64,000 nt of DNA from an uncultured Akkermansia sp. (GCA_904501955.1 CAJGCY010000001.1:1-64000); one strand, 5' to 3'; counted from the first letter of the stretch, positions 48,910 to 58,303 are shown. Notes: a model not told the origin generated them from the sequence alone. Numbers and translations are program-made.

Positions 48910-49968
48910 ATGGACGGCGTGAAATTAACTCGGCTCAAAATCTTTTCTCTGAAACTGGCGCTCTACACCGGCGGGCTCCTCTACATCGCGCTGGATTTCT
49001 TTGCTTTTCAGGGGCCTCTTTGGCATTTGCTGCATGAGAGAAACAGCGAGCAACCGGCAGATGGCACGCCGGTAGCTCTGAATGTATACGGCACGCGCTT
49101 CACGGATGCGCAAGTGCAACGCCACGCTGCTGAGCTGGCTACCCTGCGGGGCGAAACTCCGGCGGAGGCTCACCGCGCAGCTGCGGTGTCGGACCTGATT
49201 CGGAATGCCTTGCTTTGCATGCGTGCCCGTTATAATGACACGCGCATACCGGACTTCAAGGAAGAAGCTGCGCGCGAGGTAGAGCGTCTCGCCACCCGAG
49301 CCTTTGAGCCGGAGCACTTCGAGCAATGGTTGAAGAGCCAGGGCTACTCAAGGGCTGAGTTCACGGACAGATTAACCGCCATCATGCGTGAGCTGTACTA
49401 TCTGGAAACCACCATCGCCCCGAATTGCGAGGTAACGGATGCCGAGGTGCGCTCGATGATGAGCCAGCTGGAGTATTACCTCGTCAAGCCCACACGCCGC
49501 CACGTGCGCCACATCTTCTTCGAAACGCTGCACAAAGACGCTGCTGAGGTGAAGGCTCGTGCAGAGGCCGTGCTGGCGCAATTACAGGCAGCAAGCACCC
49601 CGGAAGAGCAGGCGCAAAAGTTTGCGGAGCTGGCAAAAGCCCATAGCGAGGACTTGTACAGTGCCCCGCGCGGTGGTGACCTCGGCACAGTTGGCGTGTA
49701 TCCGGAACCGGCGCTGAAGGATATTCACCTGTTCGGTGACAAGGCACTGCCTGCCCATACACCCGTCATGGTAGAGAGTCGCTGGGGGTGGCACATCTTC
49801 CTGTTAGGCGAGATTCAGGAGCCGGAGCAACTCACCACTGAAGAGTGCTACGAAAGCGTGCGCACCGCCATCATCTATCACAAGAAGCTCAATGCAGTGG
49901 AGGCTTGGATTCAAGCCAACATCAAGGAAGCGCAAGATAAGAATCGCATTCAACAATATGGAAACTGA
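48910..49968 (+). CDS. Membrane-anchored parvulin-type peptidyl-prolyl isomerase
   Basis: 352 residues from the ATG at 48910; a GTG at 48919 is an alternative. A basic start and a membrane helix (ALYTGGLLYIALDFFAF) anchor it facing the periplasm. A SurA/PrsA-like N-terminal helical domain (about 55-190) precedes the rotamase domain (about 195-310): RRHVRHIFFET, KFAELAKAHSEDLYSAPRGG, DLGTVGVYPEP and VESRWGWHIFLLGE. It probably helps fold exported proteins. The frame is open far upstream, but those residues are not conserved in character. It overlaps aroA by 11 bp. Confidence 0.88.
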   Translation: MDGVKLTRLKIFSLKLALYTGGLLYIALDFFAFQGPLWHLLHERNSEQPADGTPVALNVYGTRFTDAQVQRHAAELATLRGETPAEAHRAAAVSDLIRNALLCMRARYNDTRIPDFKEEAAREVERLATRAFEPEHFEQWLKSQGYSRAEFTDRLTAIMRELYYLETTIAPNCEVTDAEVRSMMSQLEYYLVKPTRRHVRHIFFETLHKDAAEVKARAEAVLAQLQAASTPEEQAQKFAELAKAHSEDLYSAPRGGDLGTVGVYPEPALKDIHLFGDKALPAHTPVMVESRWGWHIFLLGEIQEPEQLTTEECYESVRTAIIYHKKLNAVEAWIQANIKEAQDKNRIQQYGN

Positions 49969-51265
49969 CACCATCACCGTTCAGCAACTGACGCATGGCT
50001 TGCAGGGGCAGCTCACCGTCCCCGGGGATAAGAGCATCTCTCACCGAGTAGCCATTCTCGGCGCATTGGCTCATGGCAGCATGCGCGTGCGTAATTACCT
50101 GTGCAGTGAAGATTGCCTCAATACCCTGCGCGCCATGCAGCAGCTCGGCGCGCAAGTTACCCTTGGCGATTGCCCGCAAAACTTTACGCTGACCGGCACC
50201 GGCATGCAGCCCACCGCCCCTCAGGCGGATATTGACTGCGGCAACTCCGGCACCGGCATGCGCCTGATGGCCGGCGTGCTGGCGGCCTTACCCTTCCGCT
50301 CCCGCATGTACGGCGATTCCTCCCTCTGTAGCCGCCCCATGAACCGAATCATCACCCCCTTGGGGCAAATGGGCGCACGCATCCGAGCTTGCGGCGCCAA
50401 GGCAGGCTGCGCCCCGCTGGAGATTGACGGCGGTAAGCTGTCCACCATCGACTACACCCTCCCTATGGCCAGCGCTCAGGTGAAAAGCGCCGTGCTGCTG
50501 GCCGGCATGCTGACGGAGGGCACGACACGCGTTCACCAGCCCGCCATCACCCGCGACCACACAGAGCGCCTGTTCGCCCACTTCGGCATTCCCTGCTCCG
50601 TCAGTGAGGATAGGCTGAACATTGCCGTACAGGGACCCGTTACTTACAAGGCGAACGACATCACCGTGCCCGGCGATATATCCTCCGCCGCCTTCTGGAT
50701 GGTGGCCGCCAGCATTTTGCCGGGCAGCAAGCTCACGCTTAACAATGTGGGGCTCAACCCCACGCGCAATGCCATCATCACCGTTCTGCAGCGCATGGGG
50801 GCGGATATCCACATCGATACCGTATCCTCCACCGGCGAGCCCTACGGCAACATCACCGTGACAACACCGCAACGCTTTGTAGGTACGGAGGTGCTGCCGC
50901 ATGAGATTCCGAACTTGATAGATGAAATTCCCGTGCTGGCCGTGGCTGCCGCCTTTGCGGAGGGTAGCACCACCATTCGCCATGCAGCGGAGTTGCGCGT
51001 GAAGGAGAGCGACCGCATCACCACAACTGTGCAGAACCTGCGAGCCATGGGCGCGGAGGTGGAGGAGTTCGAGGACGGAATGGTCATCCACGGAGGCAAG
51101 CCCTTGCATGGCGCTGTTATGGACAGCTACGGCGACCACCGCATCGCCATGAGTTTCCTGATGGCAGGCCTGCGTGCGGAGGGCGCCACCACACTGCTGC
51201 ACTGCACCAACATCAACACCTCATACCCGGGCTTCAAGGAGCACCTGCAACAACTCATTTCCTGA
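49958..51265 (+). CDS. aroA: 3-phosphoshikimate 1-carboxyvinyltransferase (EPSP synthase)
   Basis: Sixth step of the shikimate pathway: joins shikimate 3-phosphate and phosphoenolpyruvate. 435 residues from the ATG at 49958. Signatures: LTVPGDKSISHRVAILGALA, IDCGNSGTGMRLMAGVLA, GDSSLCSRPMNRI, NDITVPGDISSAAFWMVAAS, LIDEIPVLAVAAAFAEG, ELRVKESDRI and DSYGDHRIAMSF. Overlaps the parvulin gene; dnaG starts 4 bp later. aroK of the same pathway is 5 kb downstream on the other strand. Confidence 0.97.
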   Translation: METDTITVQQLTHGLQGQLTVPGDKSISHRVAILGALAHGSMRVRNYLCSEDCLNTLRAMQQLGAQVTLGDCPQNFTLTGTGMQPTAPQADIDCGNSGTGMRLMAGVLAALPFRSRMYGDSSLCSRPMNRIITPLGQMGARIRACGAKAGCAPLEIDGGKLSTIDYTLPMASAQVKSAVLLAGMLTEGTTRVHQPAITRDHTERLFAHFGIPCSVSEDRLNIAVQGPVTYKANDITVPGDISSAAFWMVAASILPGSKLTLNNVGLNPTRNAIITVLQRMGADIHIDTVSSTGEPYGNITVTTPQRFVGTEVLPHEIPNLIDEIPVLAVAAAFAEGSTTIRHAAELRVKESDRITTTVQNLRAMGAEVEEFEDGMVIHGGKPLHGAVMDSYGDHRIAMSFLMAGLRAEGATTLLHCTNINTSYPGFKEHLQQLIS

Positions 51266-51269
51266 CGCT

Positions 51270-53135
51270 ATGGCCAGAATTACCGAAGAATGCGTTGCCC
51301 GCATCAAAGACACCGCTGATGTTGTGGACATCATCGGCAGCTATTTGCAGCTGCGCCGAGCCGGTAATTCATGGAAGGCCTGTTGCCCCTTCCACAATGA
51401 GAAAACCCCGTCCTTCCACGTTAACCCGGCACGCCAGAGCTTCAAGTGCTTCGGCTGCGGTGTGGGCGGAGATGCCATCAAGTTCATGATGATGTTCGAG
51501 AACATTGACTACCCCACCGCCCTGCGGCGCGTGGCGGAGCGCAATGGTATCGCCATCATTGAGGAAGAGGAAAACCCGGAGGTGCTCCGCATGCGCCGTT
51601 TGCGTTCCGCCGTCATCGGCGCAAACCAACTGGCGGCGGACTACTTTCACCGCCTGCTCTGCCGCAGCAAAGACGCAGACCACGTAAGAGCCTACCTCAA
51701 AGCCCGTGAGTTCAACATCGACATCGCCAAAAATTGGCAACTCGGCTGGGCTCCGCATGATATGCGCGGCTTCATCGACCTCGCCGCGCAAAACAGGATG
51801 GACCGCAAGCTGCTGACGGAAGCTTACCTACTGCAAAACAACAGCCGTGGAAGCTATGCCGTGTTCAGGGATAGACTCATGTTCCCCATTCACAACATCC
51901 GCGGTGAGGTAGTGGGCTTTTCCGGGCGCATCATGGCGGAGGGGCAAGACCCGCGCAAATACGTCAACACCGGTGACACGGTCGCCTTCCACAAAGGCTC
52001 CCTGCTCTTCGGTTTATTCAAGGCGACTCCCCATATTGCCAGGGCGGGCATGACAGTCGTGGTCTGTGAGGGTCAGCTGGATGTCATTGCCTGCCATGAG
52101 AAAGCGGACATCCGCAATGCAGTGGCCGGCTTGGGCACGGCCTTCACGGATGAACACGCCAAAATCCTCCACAAATACGCCCAAAAGGCCATCCTCTGTT
52201 ACGATGGCGACAACGCCGGCATCAAAGCCAGTGAAAAGACCTTCCGCAAACTGGCTGCCGCGGGTATGGAGGTGTACATGGCCTCGCTACCTCCCGGCGA
52301 AGACCCGGATTCCCTCATCCGCAGCAAAGGACCGGAGCCGCTGCAAGAGGCGATCCAGAATGCGCGCCCCTATCTGGAGGTGCGTTGCTCTTGGGAAAAG
52401 CAGAACAACAGCGCCGATGCCAACGCCCGAGCCGCTCTTATCCCCCGCATGGCAGAGCTCGCTGCGGAAATTACCGACCCCATCCGTCGTGATGTCGCAG
52501 TGGCGGACTTAGCCGTGCGTCTCAACGCCGGCTTGGATGACCTGCGAGCCACGGTGACGGACTTCATCCACCAGCGCAAAAATGCGCCCCAAGCCTCCTC
52601 TCAGCCGGAATATGCGGAGGAGTCCGACGAGTTTGAGGCGGAATTCGACGACTTCCCCTCGGAGGCTCGCCCCGTCCCCTTGGCAAAAGTCACCCCCTTG
52701 CGCCTGCACCCCACCATTCGCAACCTCATCAGCTACGCCGCGCAGAACAGGGAGGCGCAACAGGCTCTGGTGGATAGGATTGAGGAGTTGCAGGAACCCA
52801 TCGGCATTCTTCCCGGGGGTATTGTCTTGCAAAGATTGTTAGAGGTGCTCCCCGAGCCGGGCAACGCCGAATCCTGGCAGCAATTTTTGGCCAAGCTACC
52901 CCCGGAGCAAGCTGCAGCCCTCAGCAAAATGGACAACACCGCCATCGACATGCCGAGTGCGGATGCCTTCATGCAGCAAGCCTGTGCCTACGCCGCCAGG
53001 GATGCCCTCAGCGCACGCATCGACGCCATCAAATCCCGCATCCTCTCCCCTGACCTCTCCGCCGCTGAAGTTGCGGAGCTTTTCCGCGAATCCAACGAAC
53101 TGCAGCGCCTCCTCGACGGCAGCGCCAGAGAATAA
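51270..53135 (+). CDS. dnaG: DNA primase DnaG
   Basis: 621 residues from the ATG at 51270. The N-terminal zinc finger (CPFHNEKTPSFHVN, FKCFGCGVGGD) binds template, the catalytic core includes YAVFRDRLMFPIHNIRGEVV, and the TOPRIM part has VVVCEGQLDVIACHEKADI and CYDGDNAGIKASEK with the metal acidic residues. The C-terminal helicase-binding region (about 470-621) is less conserved. It synthesises primers for the replication fork. Last gene of the parvulin-aroA-dnaG group. Confidence 0.97.
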   Translation: MARITEECVARIKDTADVVDIIGSYLQLRRAGNSWKACCPFHNEKTPSFHVNPARQSFKCFGCGVGGDAIKFMMMFENIDYPTALRRVAERNGIAIIEEEENPEVLRMRRLRSAVIGANQLAADYFHRLLCRSKDADHVRAYLKAREFNIDIAKNWQLGWAPHDMRGFIDLAAQNRMDRKLLTEAYLLQNNSRGSYAVFRDRLMFPIHNIRGEVVGFSGRIMAEGQDPRKYVNTGDTVAFHKGSLLFGLFKATPHIARAGMTVVVCEGQLDVIACHEKADIRNAVAGLGTAFTDEHAKILHKYAQKAILCYDGDNAGIKASEKTFRKLAAAGMEVYMASLPPGEDPDSLIRSKGPEPLQEAIQNARPYLEVRCSWEKQNNSADANARAALIPRMAELAAEITDPIRRDVAVADLAVRLNAGLDDLRATVTDFIHQRKNAPQASSQPEYAEESDEFEAEFDDFPSEARPVPLAKVTPLRLHPTIRNLISYAAQNREAQQALVDRIEELQEPIGILPGGIVLQRLLEVLPEPGNAESWQQFLAKLPPEQAAALSKMDNTAIDMPSADAFMQQACAYAARDALSARIDAIKSRILSPDLSAAEVAELFRESNELQRLLDGSARE

Positions 53136-53359
53136 GGCAGAACCCCGTGAACCGCCCACAAAAACAAATGCGATGGCATAAAGCGAGGCTCAAAATACGG
53201 CATTGTTCCAAAATGCCACAAACCTGATAAAACACGCGTCCACAACGGCTCGGAGCTCCGATGTTCGCTGCTGCGCAGGGGCCTGCGGCTGACGCAAACG
53301 CTCGCAGTCACTCTCGCGAACGTTCGCCCCTCTCCGGGCTCACACGAAGTCGGTGAGCA
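53136..53359. other. Intergenic region without a supported gene
   Basis: 224 bp between the convergent dnaG and bioD genes. No T-run terminator is apparent. A perfect 12-bp palindrome GCGAACGTTCGC lies at 53316-53327, and the stretch 53255-53345 is GC-rich with several short inverted repeats. Open frames here are short and lack coding character. Confidence 0.5.
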
Positions 53360-53998
53360 TTACGCGAGGGAGTCGATGAGCTCGGGGGCGACGTCGTCAC
53401 CATTGATGAGGGAGGCGAGTACGGGTAAGCTGGTGGTGCGCTCGAGGAGGTCTTTGTTGGTGACGGCGGCGGTGTCCCACTCTTCGGCGGGGTGATTGAG
53501 CACCAGGCCGGCGCAGGTGAGGCCTGCTTGACGGATGGCTGCCAAGATGGGGGCAACCAAGCCGGCAGCGCCGCGGCGGTTCTCCACCACGAGCAGGATG
53601 GGCAAGGCGAGTTCTTTTGCCAGGTCCGCCATGGTGACGCCCGGCGCGAGCGGGGTAGCCCAGCCGTAGCAGCCCTCCACAAGCACGGTCTCATATTGGG
53701 AGCTCAACTCCTTGTAAGCCTGAACAATGGACGCGGTGGAAATCTCCTTACGCTCAAGCTCGGCAGCCATCATGGGGTCCGCCACGGAGCGCAGATAAAC
53801 GGGGTTGATGAGGTCCAGACTCAAGGTGGGGCAGCCCATGGCCTCGCGCATGGAGCGGGCTTCCGTGCGGTCACCGCAGGCAACCGGCTTGAAACCGGCG
53901 GCATTCACCCCCTGCTCCTTCAGCTGGCGGAGGAGAGAGAGGAGAACATAAGACTTACCGACAGAGGCATCCGTCCCGGCAATAAAATAGTTATTCAT
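53360..53998 (-). CDS. bioD: Dethiobiotin synthetase
   Basis: 212 residues from the ATG at 53998; the frame is open upstream but those residues overlap the CdaR-like gene. ATP-dependent closure of the ureido ring in biotin synthesis. Walker A GTDASVGKSYV (8-18), substrate segment GFKPVACG and VLVEGCYGWATPLAPG in the EGxGG position, where Cys/Tyr replace Ala/Gly. Other bio genes are absent. It is the last gene of the aroK-hemB-cdaA minus-strand run. Confidence 0.88.
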   Translation of the reverse strand: MNNYFIAGTDASVGKSYVLLSLLRQLKEQGVNAAGFKPVACGDRTEARSMREAMGCPTLSLDLINPVYLRSVADPMMAAELERKEISTASIVQAYKELSSQYETVLVEGCYGWATPLAPGVTMADLAKELALPILLVVENRRGAAGLVAPILAAIRQAGLTCAGLVLNHPAEEWDTAAVTNKDLLERTTSLPVLASLINGDDVAPELIDSLA

Positions 53999-54020
53999 GG
54001 CAAAAGAAAGATGCAGCAAA

Positions 54021-54224
54021 TTACTCAACATCCGGGACAACGATGCGGATATCCTCCTCATCCCACTCGCTGTTCGCCTCGCTGGAGCGGTACTCCACCA
54101 CAGCCCACACAATGATGGCCAAGCCAAGGGTGATTAACTTGGGCTTCCAGTTGCGGGTGAGCTTGCGGTTACCGCTGAAAAACTTATTTTTCAGATGATT
54201 TATTATCCTGTTCAGCTGCTGCAT
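54021..54224 (-). CDS. Miniature CdaR/YbbR-like membrane protein
   Basis: 67 residues: a basic cytoplasmic start (NRKLTRNWKPK), one membrane helix (LITLGLAIIVWAVVEY) and about 20 acidic periplasmic residues ending VVPDVE. The sequence around the helix is that of the CdaR N-terminus, the usual partner of CdaA, but the YbbR repeat domains that normally follow are missing. It overlaps cdaA by 41 bp, so translation is coupled. It may anchor or tune CdaA. Confidence 0.72.
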   Translation of the reverse strand: MQQLNRIINHLKNKFFSGNRKLTRNWKPKLITLGLAIIVWAVVEYRSSEANSEWDEEDIRIVVPDVE

Positions 54225-54969
54225 TGTGGTATATGAGTTCGGTTAAACGAGTATTGAGCATGGCGACGGAGACATCACGCTGGACCATGTTGCCCACGAC
54301 GAGGGAGACGGTGCCGGTCTCCTCAGAAACGACGATGACGACGGCATCCGACACCTCCGCCACGCCGATACCGGCGCGGTGGCGCAAGCCCAAGGAGCGG
54401 TCCTTGAGCTCTTTGTTCGTGACGGGGAAGATGCAACCGGCTGCGACAATGCGTTCGTTGTTAATGACGGCGGCGCCATCATGCAAGAGGGTTTTGGGGT
54501 GGAAGATGGTGCCCAAGAGCTCACGAGAGCAGACGGCATCCAACTTGGTACCGGTTTTGACGTATTCGGAAAGCCTGTTCGTGCGGCAAATGGCGATAAG
54601 CGCACCGAAGCGCTTGCTGACCAGGTAAGAAACGGAATCACACACGCGGGTGATGAAGTTCTGGTCCTCCGCACGCGTCCACAATTTACCCAAGATACGG
54701 TTGGAGCCCAACTTGGCGAGGGCGGTACGCAACTCCGGCTGAAAAAGAATGGCCAAGAGCGTGCCGGGGCCGACAATGGCGCCGGCAATGACTTGCAGCA
54801 CGGTGGCGCGCGTCAGCTCGAGGATGGCGCCACCCAAAAAGACAATGGCGGCCAAGCCTGCCAAGATGGCGGCTGCACGGGAATCCTTGAAGGCGCGGTA
54901 CAATTGGTAAAAAATAAACCAAAGTACCGAGATTTCAAAAACACATCTTAATGCATAAAAAACGTCCAT
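54184..54969 (-). CDS. cdaA: Diadenylate cyclase CdaA (c-di-AMP synthase)
   Basis: 261 residues. Three N-terminal membrane helices (about 10-70) precede the DAC domain (about 75-230), which condenses two ATP into c-di-AMP. Signatures: KTLLHDGAAVI with DGA at 164-166, GLRHRAGIG with RHR at 196-198, and VVSEETGTVSLV. All catalytic motifs are intact. c-di-AMP typically controls potassium, osmolyte and cell-wall balance. It lies 21 bp after hemB and overlaps the CdaR-like gene. Confidence 0.95.
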   Translation of the reverse strand: MDVFYALRCVFEISVLWFIFYQLYRAFKDSRAAAILAGLAAIVFLGGAILELTRATVLQVIAGAIVGPGTLLAILFQPELRTALAKLGSNRILGKLWTRAEDQNFITRVCDSVSYLVSKRFGALIAICRTNRLSEYVKTGTKLDAVCSRELLGTIFHPKTLLHDGAAVINNERIVAAGCIFPVTNKELKDRSLGLRHRAGIGVAEVSDAVVIVVSEETGTVSLVVGNMVQRDVSVAMLNTRLTELIYHNAAAEQDNKSSEK

Positions 54970-54990
54970 ATGCGGGGATAAGCAGATGTT

Positions 54991-55989
54991 TTACGATTCC
55001 TCCGCCAGCCACTGAGCGACCTGCGGGGCAGCGTAGGTAAGGATCATATCCGCCCCGGCGCGGCGGATGGACAGCAGGGCCTCCAGCATGCAGCTGCGTT
55101 CATCCAACCAACCGGAGGCAGCGGCGGCCTTGAGCATCAGGTACTCTCCGCTCACGTGGTAAGCGGCTATAGGCAAATGGGTGGAGGCACGCAGCTCTGC
55201 AATGACGTCCAAATACAGAGTGGCGGGCTTCACCATCAGCATATCCGCGCCCTCGGCAGCATCTGCAGCAGCCTCGCGCAAGGCCTCACGGCGGTTCGCG
55301 GGGTCCATCTGGTAGGTCTTTTTGTCACCGAACTTCGGGGCGCTGCCCAATGCCCCGCGGAAGGGACCGTAAAAGGCTGAGGCGTACTTGGCTGTGTAGC
55401 TGAGGATGGAAACGTGGGTGAAGCCCTCGGCATCCAGAGCAGCGCGAATGGCAGCCACGCGGCCATCCATCATATCACTGGGGGAAATAATATCCGCCCC
55501 GGCGCGGGCGTGGCACAGGGCTTGGCGGCACAAGGCCTCCACCGTTTCATCATTCAGGATTTCATAGGCGCCGCCCTCGTACTCACGCACAATGCCATCT
55601 TGCCCGTAGGTGTTGAAGGGATCCAGGGCTACATCCGTCATGACCAGCATGTCCGGCACGCGTTTTTTGATGGCTGCAATGGCGCGCGGTACCACGCCCT
55701 GCGGGTTCCAGGCCTCAGTGCCGGCAGCATCTTTTTTCTCCTCCGGCACCACGGCGAACAAATCCACACAGTGAATGCCCAAGGCGTAAAGGGACTCACA
55801 CTCCGCAGCGATATCATTCACACACCAGCGGGTGCAGCCGGGCAAGGATTCGATGGCGGTGTTCTCCTCCCCCTCTTGCACAAACATGGGGTAAATCAAA
55901 TGCGCTGCGCTCAGCTCAGTCTCGCGCATCAGGGCGCGCATGGCGGCGGATTTTCTATTGCGACGCGGACGAATAGGAAGATTCATCAT
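54991..55989 (-). CDS. hemB: Delta-aminolevulinic acid dehydratase (porphobilinogen synthase)
   Basis: 332 residues. Condenses two 5-aminolevulinates in heme synthesis. The metal-site segment reads MTDVALDPFNTYGQDG (about 118-131), where zinc enzymes have three cysteines, so this is the magnesium-type, cysteine-free variant. The catalytic lysines are in SYTAKYASAFYGPF and MLMVKPATLYLD. The start is ATG at 55989 or, three bases later, 55986. It lies 2 bp after aroK. Confidence 0.96.
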   Translation of the reverse strand: MMNLPIRPRRNRKSAAMRALMRETELSAAHLIYPMFVQEGEENTAIESLPGCTRWCVNDIAAECESLYALGIHCVDLFAVVPEEKKDAAGTEAWNPQGVVPRAIAAIKKRVPDMLVMTDVALDPFNTYGQDGIVREYEGGAYEILNDETVEALCRQALCHARAGADIISPSDMMDGRVAAIRAALDAEGFTHVSILSYTAKYASAFYGPFRGALGSAPKFGDKKTYQMDPANRREALREAAADAAEGADMLMVKPATLYLDVIAELRASTHLPIAAYHVSGEYLMLKAAAASGWLDERSCMLEALLSIRRAGADMILTYAAPQVAQWLAEES

Positions 55990-55991
55990 GT

Positions 55992-56576
55992 TCAGGATTC
56001 AGACTCTTTTGAAATGGTTGAAAAATAGTTTTTAGCGCCTGCATGGACGACATGGACGACGCTGAGGACATCCAAGCTGCTGGTTTCCACATACTGGTGG
56101 CATACTTCCGCATAGAGCTCACGGCGCTCTGCTTGCAAGCGCTCCAGGATTTCCAGCCGATTCGGGTTGTTCAGCAAGGGGCGATTGTTCGCGCGCGAGG
56201 TGCGCTCGATGAGGGCACCCACCGTAACATCGAACCAGACGACATAGCCCATACGCTTGAGGATGCGGCGGTTAATCTCTCGCAAGACGACCCCGCCGCC
56301 GGTGGAAATAATGGTAGCGCCCTTGCCGGAGGAGACAAAGTTCTCCAAATACTGAAGGAGAGCGGTTTCCAGCGCGCGGAAACGGCCTTCGCCCTCATCG
56401 CGGAAAATATCCGGAATGCTTTTGCCGATTTGCTCCTCAATCACAGCATCCATATCCAGCAGGGGCATGCCGGTGAGCTTGCTGAGCTCTTTGCCGACCG
56501 TAGTCTTGCCACTCCCCATCATCCCGACGAGGATAATGGGGCGTCCATGCGTGTCTATGGGCCGGCAATACGACAT
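55992..56576 (-). CDS. aroK: Shikimate kinase
   Basis: 194 residues. Phosphorylates shikimate in aromatic amino-acid synthesis. Walker A GMMGSGKTT (18-26), substrate-binding LDMDAVIEEQ and FRDEGEGRFR, IISTGGGVVLRE, and the lid region with RTSRANNRPLL. Slightly longer than the usual ~175 residues because of a C-terminal extension. First gene of a five-gene minus-strand run: aroK, hemB, cdaA, CdaR-like, bioD. Confidence 0.95.
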   Translation of the reverse strand: MSYCRPIDTHGRPIILVGMMGSGKTTVGKELSKLTGMPLLDMDAVIEEQIGKSIPDIFRDEGEGRFRALETALLQYLENFVSSGKGATIISTGGGVVLREINRRILKRMGYVVWFDVTVGALIERTSRANNRPLLNNPNRLEILERLQAERRELYAEVCHQYVETSSLDVLSVVHVVHAGAKNYFSTISKESES

Positions 56577-56648
56577 AACAGGATATAATTACAACAGCGC
56601 CGACATTCTAGCAAAAAATACCGCGGATGACAAGAGCCGAGCGAAGCA

Positions 56649-58049
56649 TCACTCGGCACTTTTCAGCAAGGCGGGGAAAAAGACCCACGTTTTGCTGGTC
56701 AGGATGGCATCATAAGTCTTCTTTGACTGCTCCGCGACGCGCTTGTTCGTTTCGATATCCACGCGAGGGTTCGGGGTCAGCGCGAACTTCATGTACACCT
56801 GAGCAGCGGTTGTATCCGGCTTAGCATCAGCGTTCCCGAGGGCGGACAAACCGGCCATCATGGCATAAGCGTACACGGAACCGGCAGCGGCATCCGCGGC
56901 CAAAGCATCCAAAGCCTTACGCATATTGGGCTTAATGCTACCGGCACCGTTAAAATAAATGCTGGCCAAGGCCTGGTTCACCCACAAAGCCCCGCTATCA
57001 CGTGCTTTGAGCATGAGCTCCATGCCCTTCTCTTCATTACGTGGGCAACCTGCGCCCATAACCATGCAATACCCCAAACCTGCGCTACCCTCATTCACCC
57101 CACAACGGTGAGCATACTCGAACAAGCGGCATATTCGCTCCGCCGGCACCGCAGGCATATCACCGTTAGCATAGGCACGGCCAAGGGTGGCAGCGGCATC
57201 CGGCGAGAGCAACATGGCAGCTATGGCCAAATGTTTGCGCGCTGTGGCGTTGTCTTTTTTCAGCCCCATTTTCAAGGCTACGTCAAGGGTATCCGCACGG
57301 TGCAACAGCACACCGTAAAGGTAGAGAGCCATGACATTGTGGCGCTCTACGGCCGTAAGCAAGTGCTTAAGTGCTTCATCTACTTTCGTAGCAGCTTGGC
57401 TGAGCAAGTAAGGGGCTGTCGGGCTACCGTGAGACTCCGCCAAGAGCATCCACTTCACCGCATCCGCTTCCGTGCTTTGAGCAGAGGCAACGAGCTCTTC
57501 CAGATAATGATTACCTTTCTTCAACTCAGACGCGACCTCCGGGGCGCTCAGTTTATCCGGATTGAGGCGCCCGCTCTGCAGCAGGTAAAGGGCGCGGGCT
57601 TTGCTGTTGCCTGATTTGCAAGCCTCCATCAACCATTTTTTTGCCTCATCACTTGATTCTTTCGGGCTGAGCTGAGAGAGTGCCACCATGGCAGGGGCGT
57701 ACTTTTTCTTCGCAGCGAGCTCAATTTGCTTCAGCACCTTTTTGTAGGCGGCGTCATCATTACCGATCAAGGTGAGCTCGTACATCGCCTCCCACATGAT
57801 GGCGGCAGCATTGCCACGCTTGGCGGCAGCTTGCATCATCGGCAAAAAGGCAGTCTCATCAGCCGTACCCTCCCAAACAACGCGCGCAGCCTCATAAAAA
57901 TCTTCATCATTGGTTTTTACCATGGCATCCAGCACCTGCTGCAATGCAGCTTCCGTTTGCTTGGATTGAGCTACAGAAGCTTCGGACTGCTGCCCTACAG
58001 CCGTCATGCCGCCCAGCAACGCCAAACTCAATAATGTCAGTCTCGTCAT
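56649..58049 (-). CDS. Exported Sel1-repeat (TPR-like) protein
   Basis: 466 residues from the ATG at 58049, which begins a signal peptide (MTRLTLLSLALLGGMTAVGQ); a longer frame to 58103 spans the promoter. The mature protein is a chain of ~36-residue Sel1-type helical pairs, such as AAKRGNAAAIMWEAMYELT, KWLMEACKSGNSKARALY, HLAIAAMLLSPDAAATLG and RAYANGD. Sel1 proteins act as scaffolds; no enzyme motif is seen. It has its own predicted leaderless promoter. Confidence 0.85.
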   Translation of the reverse strand: MTRLTLLSLALLGGMTAVGQQSEASVAQSKQTEAALQQVLDAMVKTNDEDFYEAARVVWEGTADETAFLPMMQAAAKRGNAAAIMWEAMYELTLIGNDDAAYKKVLKQIELAAKKKYAPAMVALSQLSPKESSDEAKKWLMEACKSGNSKARALYLLQSGRLNPDKLSAPEVASELKKGNHYLEELVASAQSTEADAVKWMLLAESHGSPTAPYLLSQAATKVDEALKHLLTAVERHNVMALYLYGVLLHRADTLDVALKMGLKKDNATARKHLAIAAMLLSPDAAATLGRAYANGDMPAVPAERICRLFEYAHRCGVNEGSAGLGYCMVMGAGCPRNEEKGMELMLKARDSGALWVNQALASIYFNGAGSIKPNMRKALDALAADAAAGSVYAYAMMAGLSALGNADAKPDTTAAQVYMKFALTPNPRVDIETNKRVAEQSKKTYDAILTSKTWVFFPALLKSAE

Positions 58050-58055
58050 GCCTTT

Positions 58056-58084
58056 ATTATAGCGGTATACCGCCCCACGCGCAA
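58056..58084 (-). promoter_or_regulatory. Predicted promoter giving a leaderless Sel1 mRNA
   Basis: On the minus strand TTGCGC (58084-58079), 17 bp, perfect TATAAT (58061-58056), then 6 nt to the ATG at 58049, so the expected start point is the A of the start codon. Confidence 0.65.
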
Positions 58085-58225
58085 GCTTTTTATTCAGCTG
58101 CAAATAACCGTTTTTTCACAAAGGGGGCTTGCCACTCCCCCGTCCCCGGAAGAATGGAGGTAAATCAGACCTTGGCGACTTATGAGAAGTGCTCTTTCTT
58201 TCACGAACGTCCCGGGAAAATCAAC

Positions 58226-58253
58226 TTGACTTCCCGCATGAATTCGTTAGAAT
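58226..58253 (+). promoter_or_regulatory. Predicted promoter of the lipoprotein pair
   Basis: TTGACT (58226-58231), 16 bp, TAGAAT (58248-58253), about 50 nt before the ATG at 58304. Confidence 0.5.
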
Positions 58254-58303
58254 GAAGAGACAAACACACTGCAACAGACCAATCCATTATAAAAGATTTC
58301 GAC

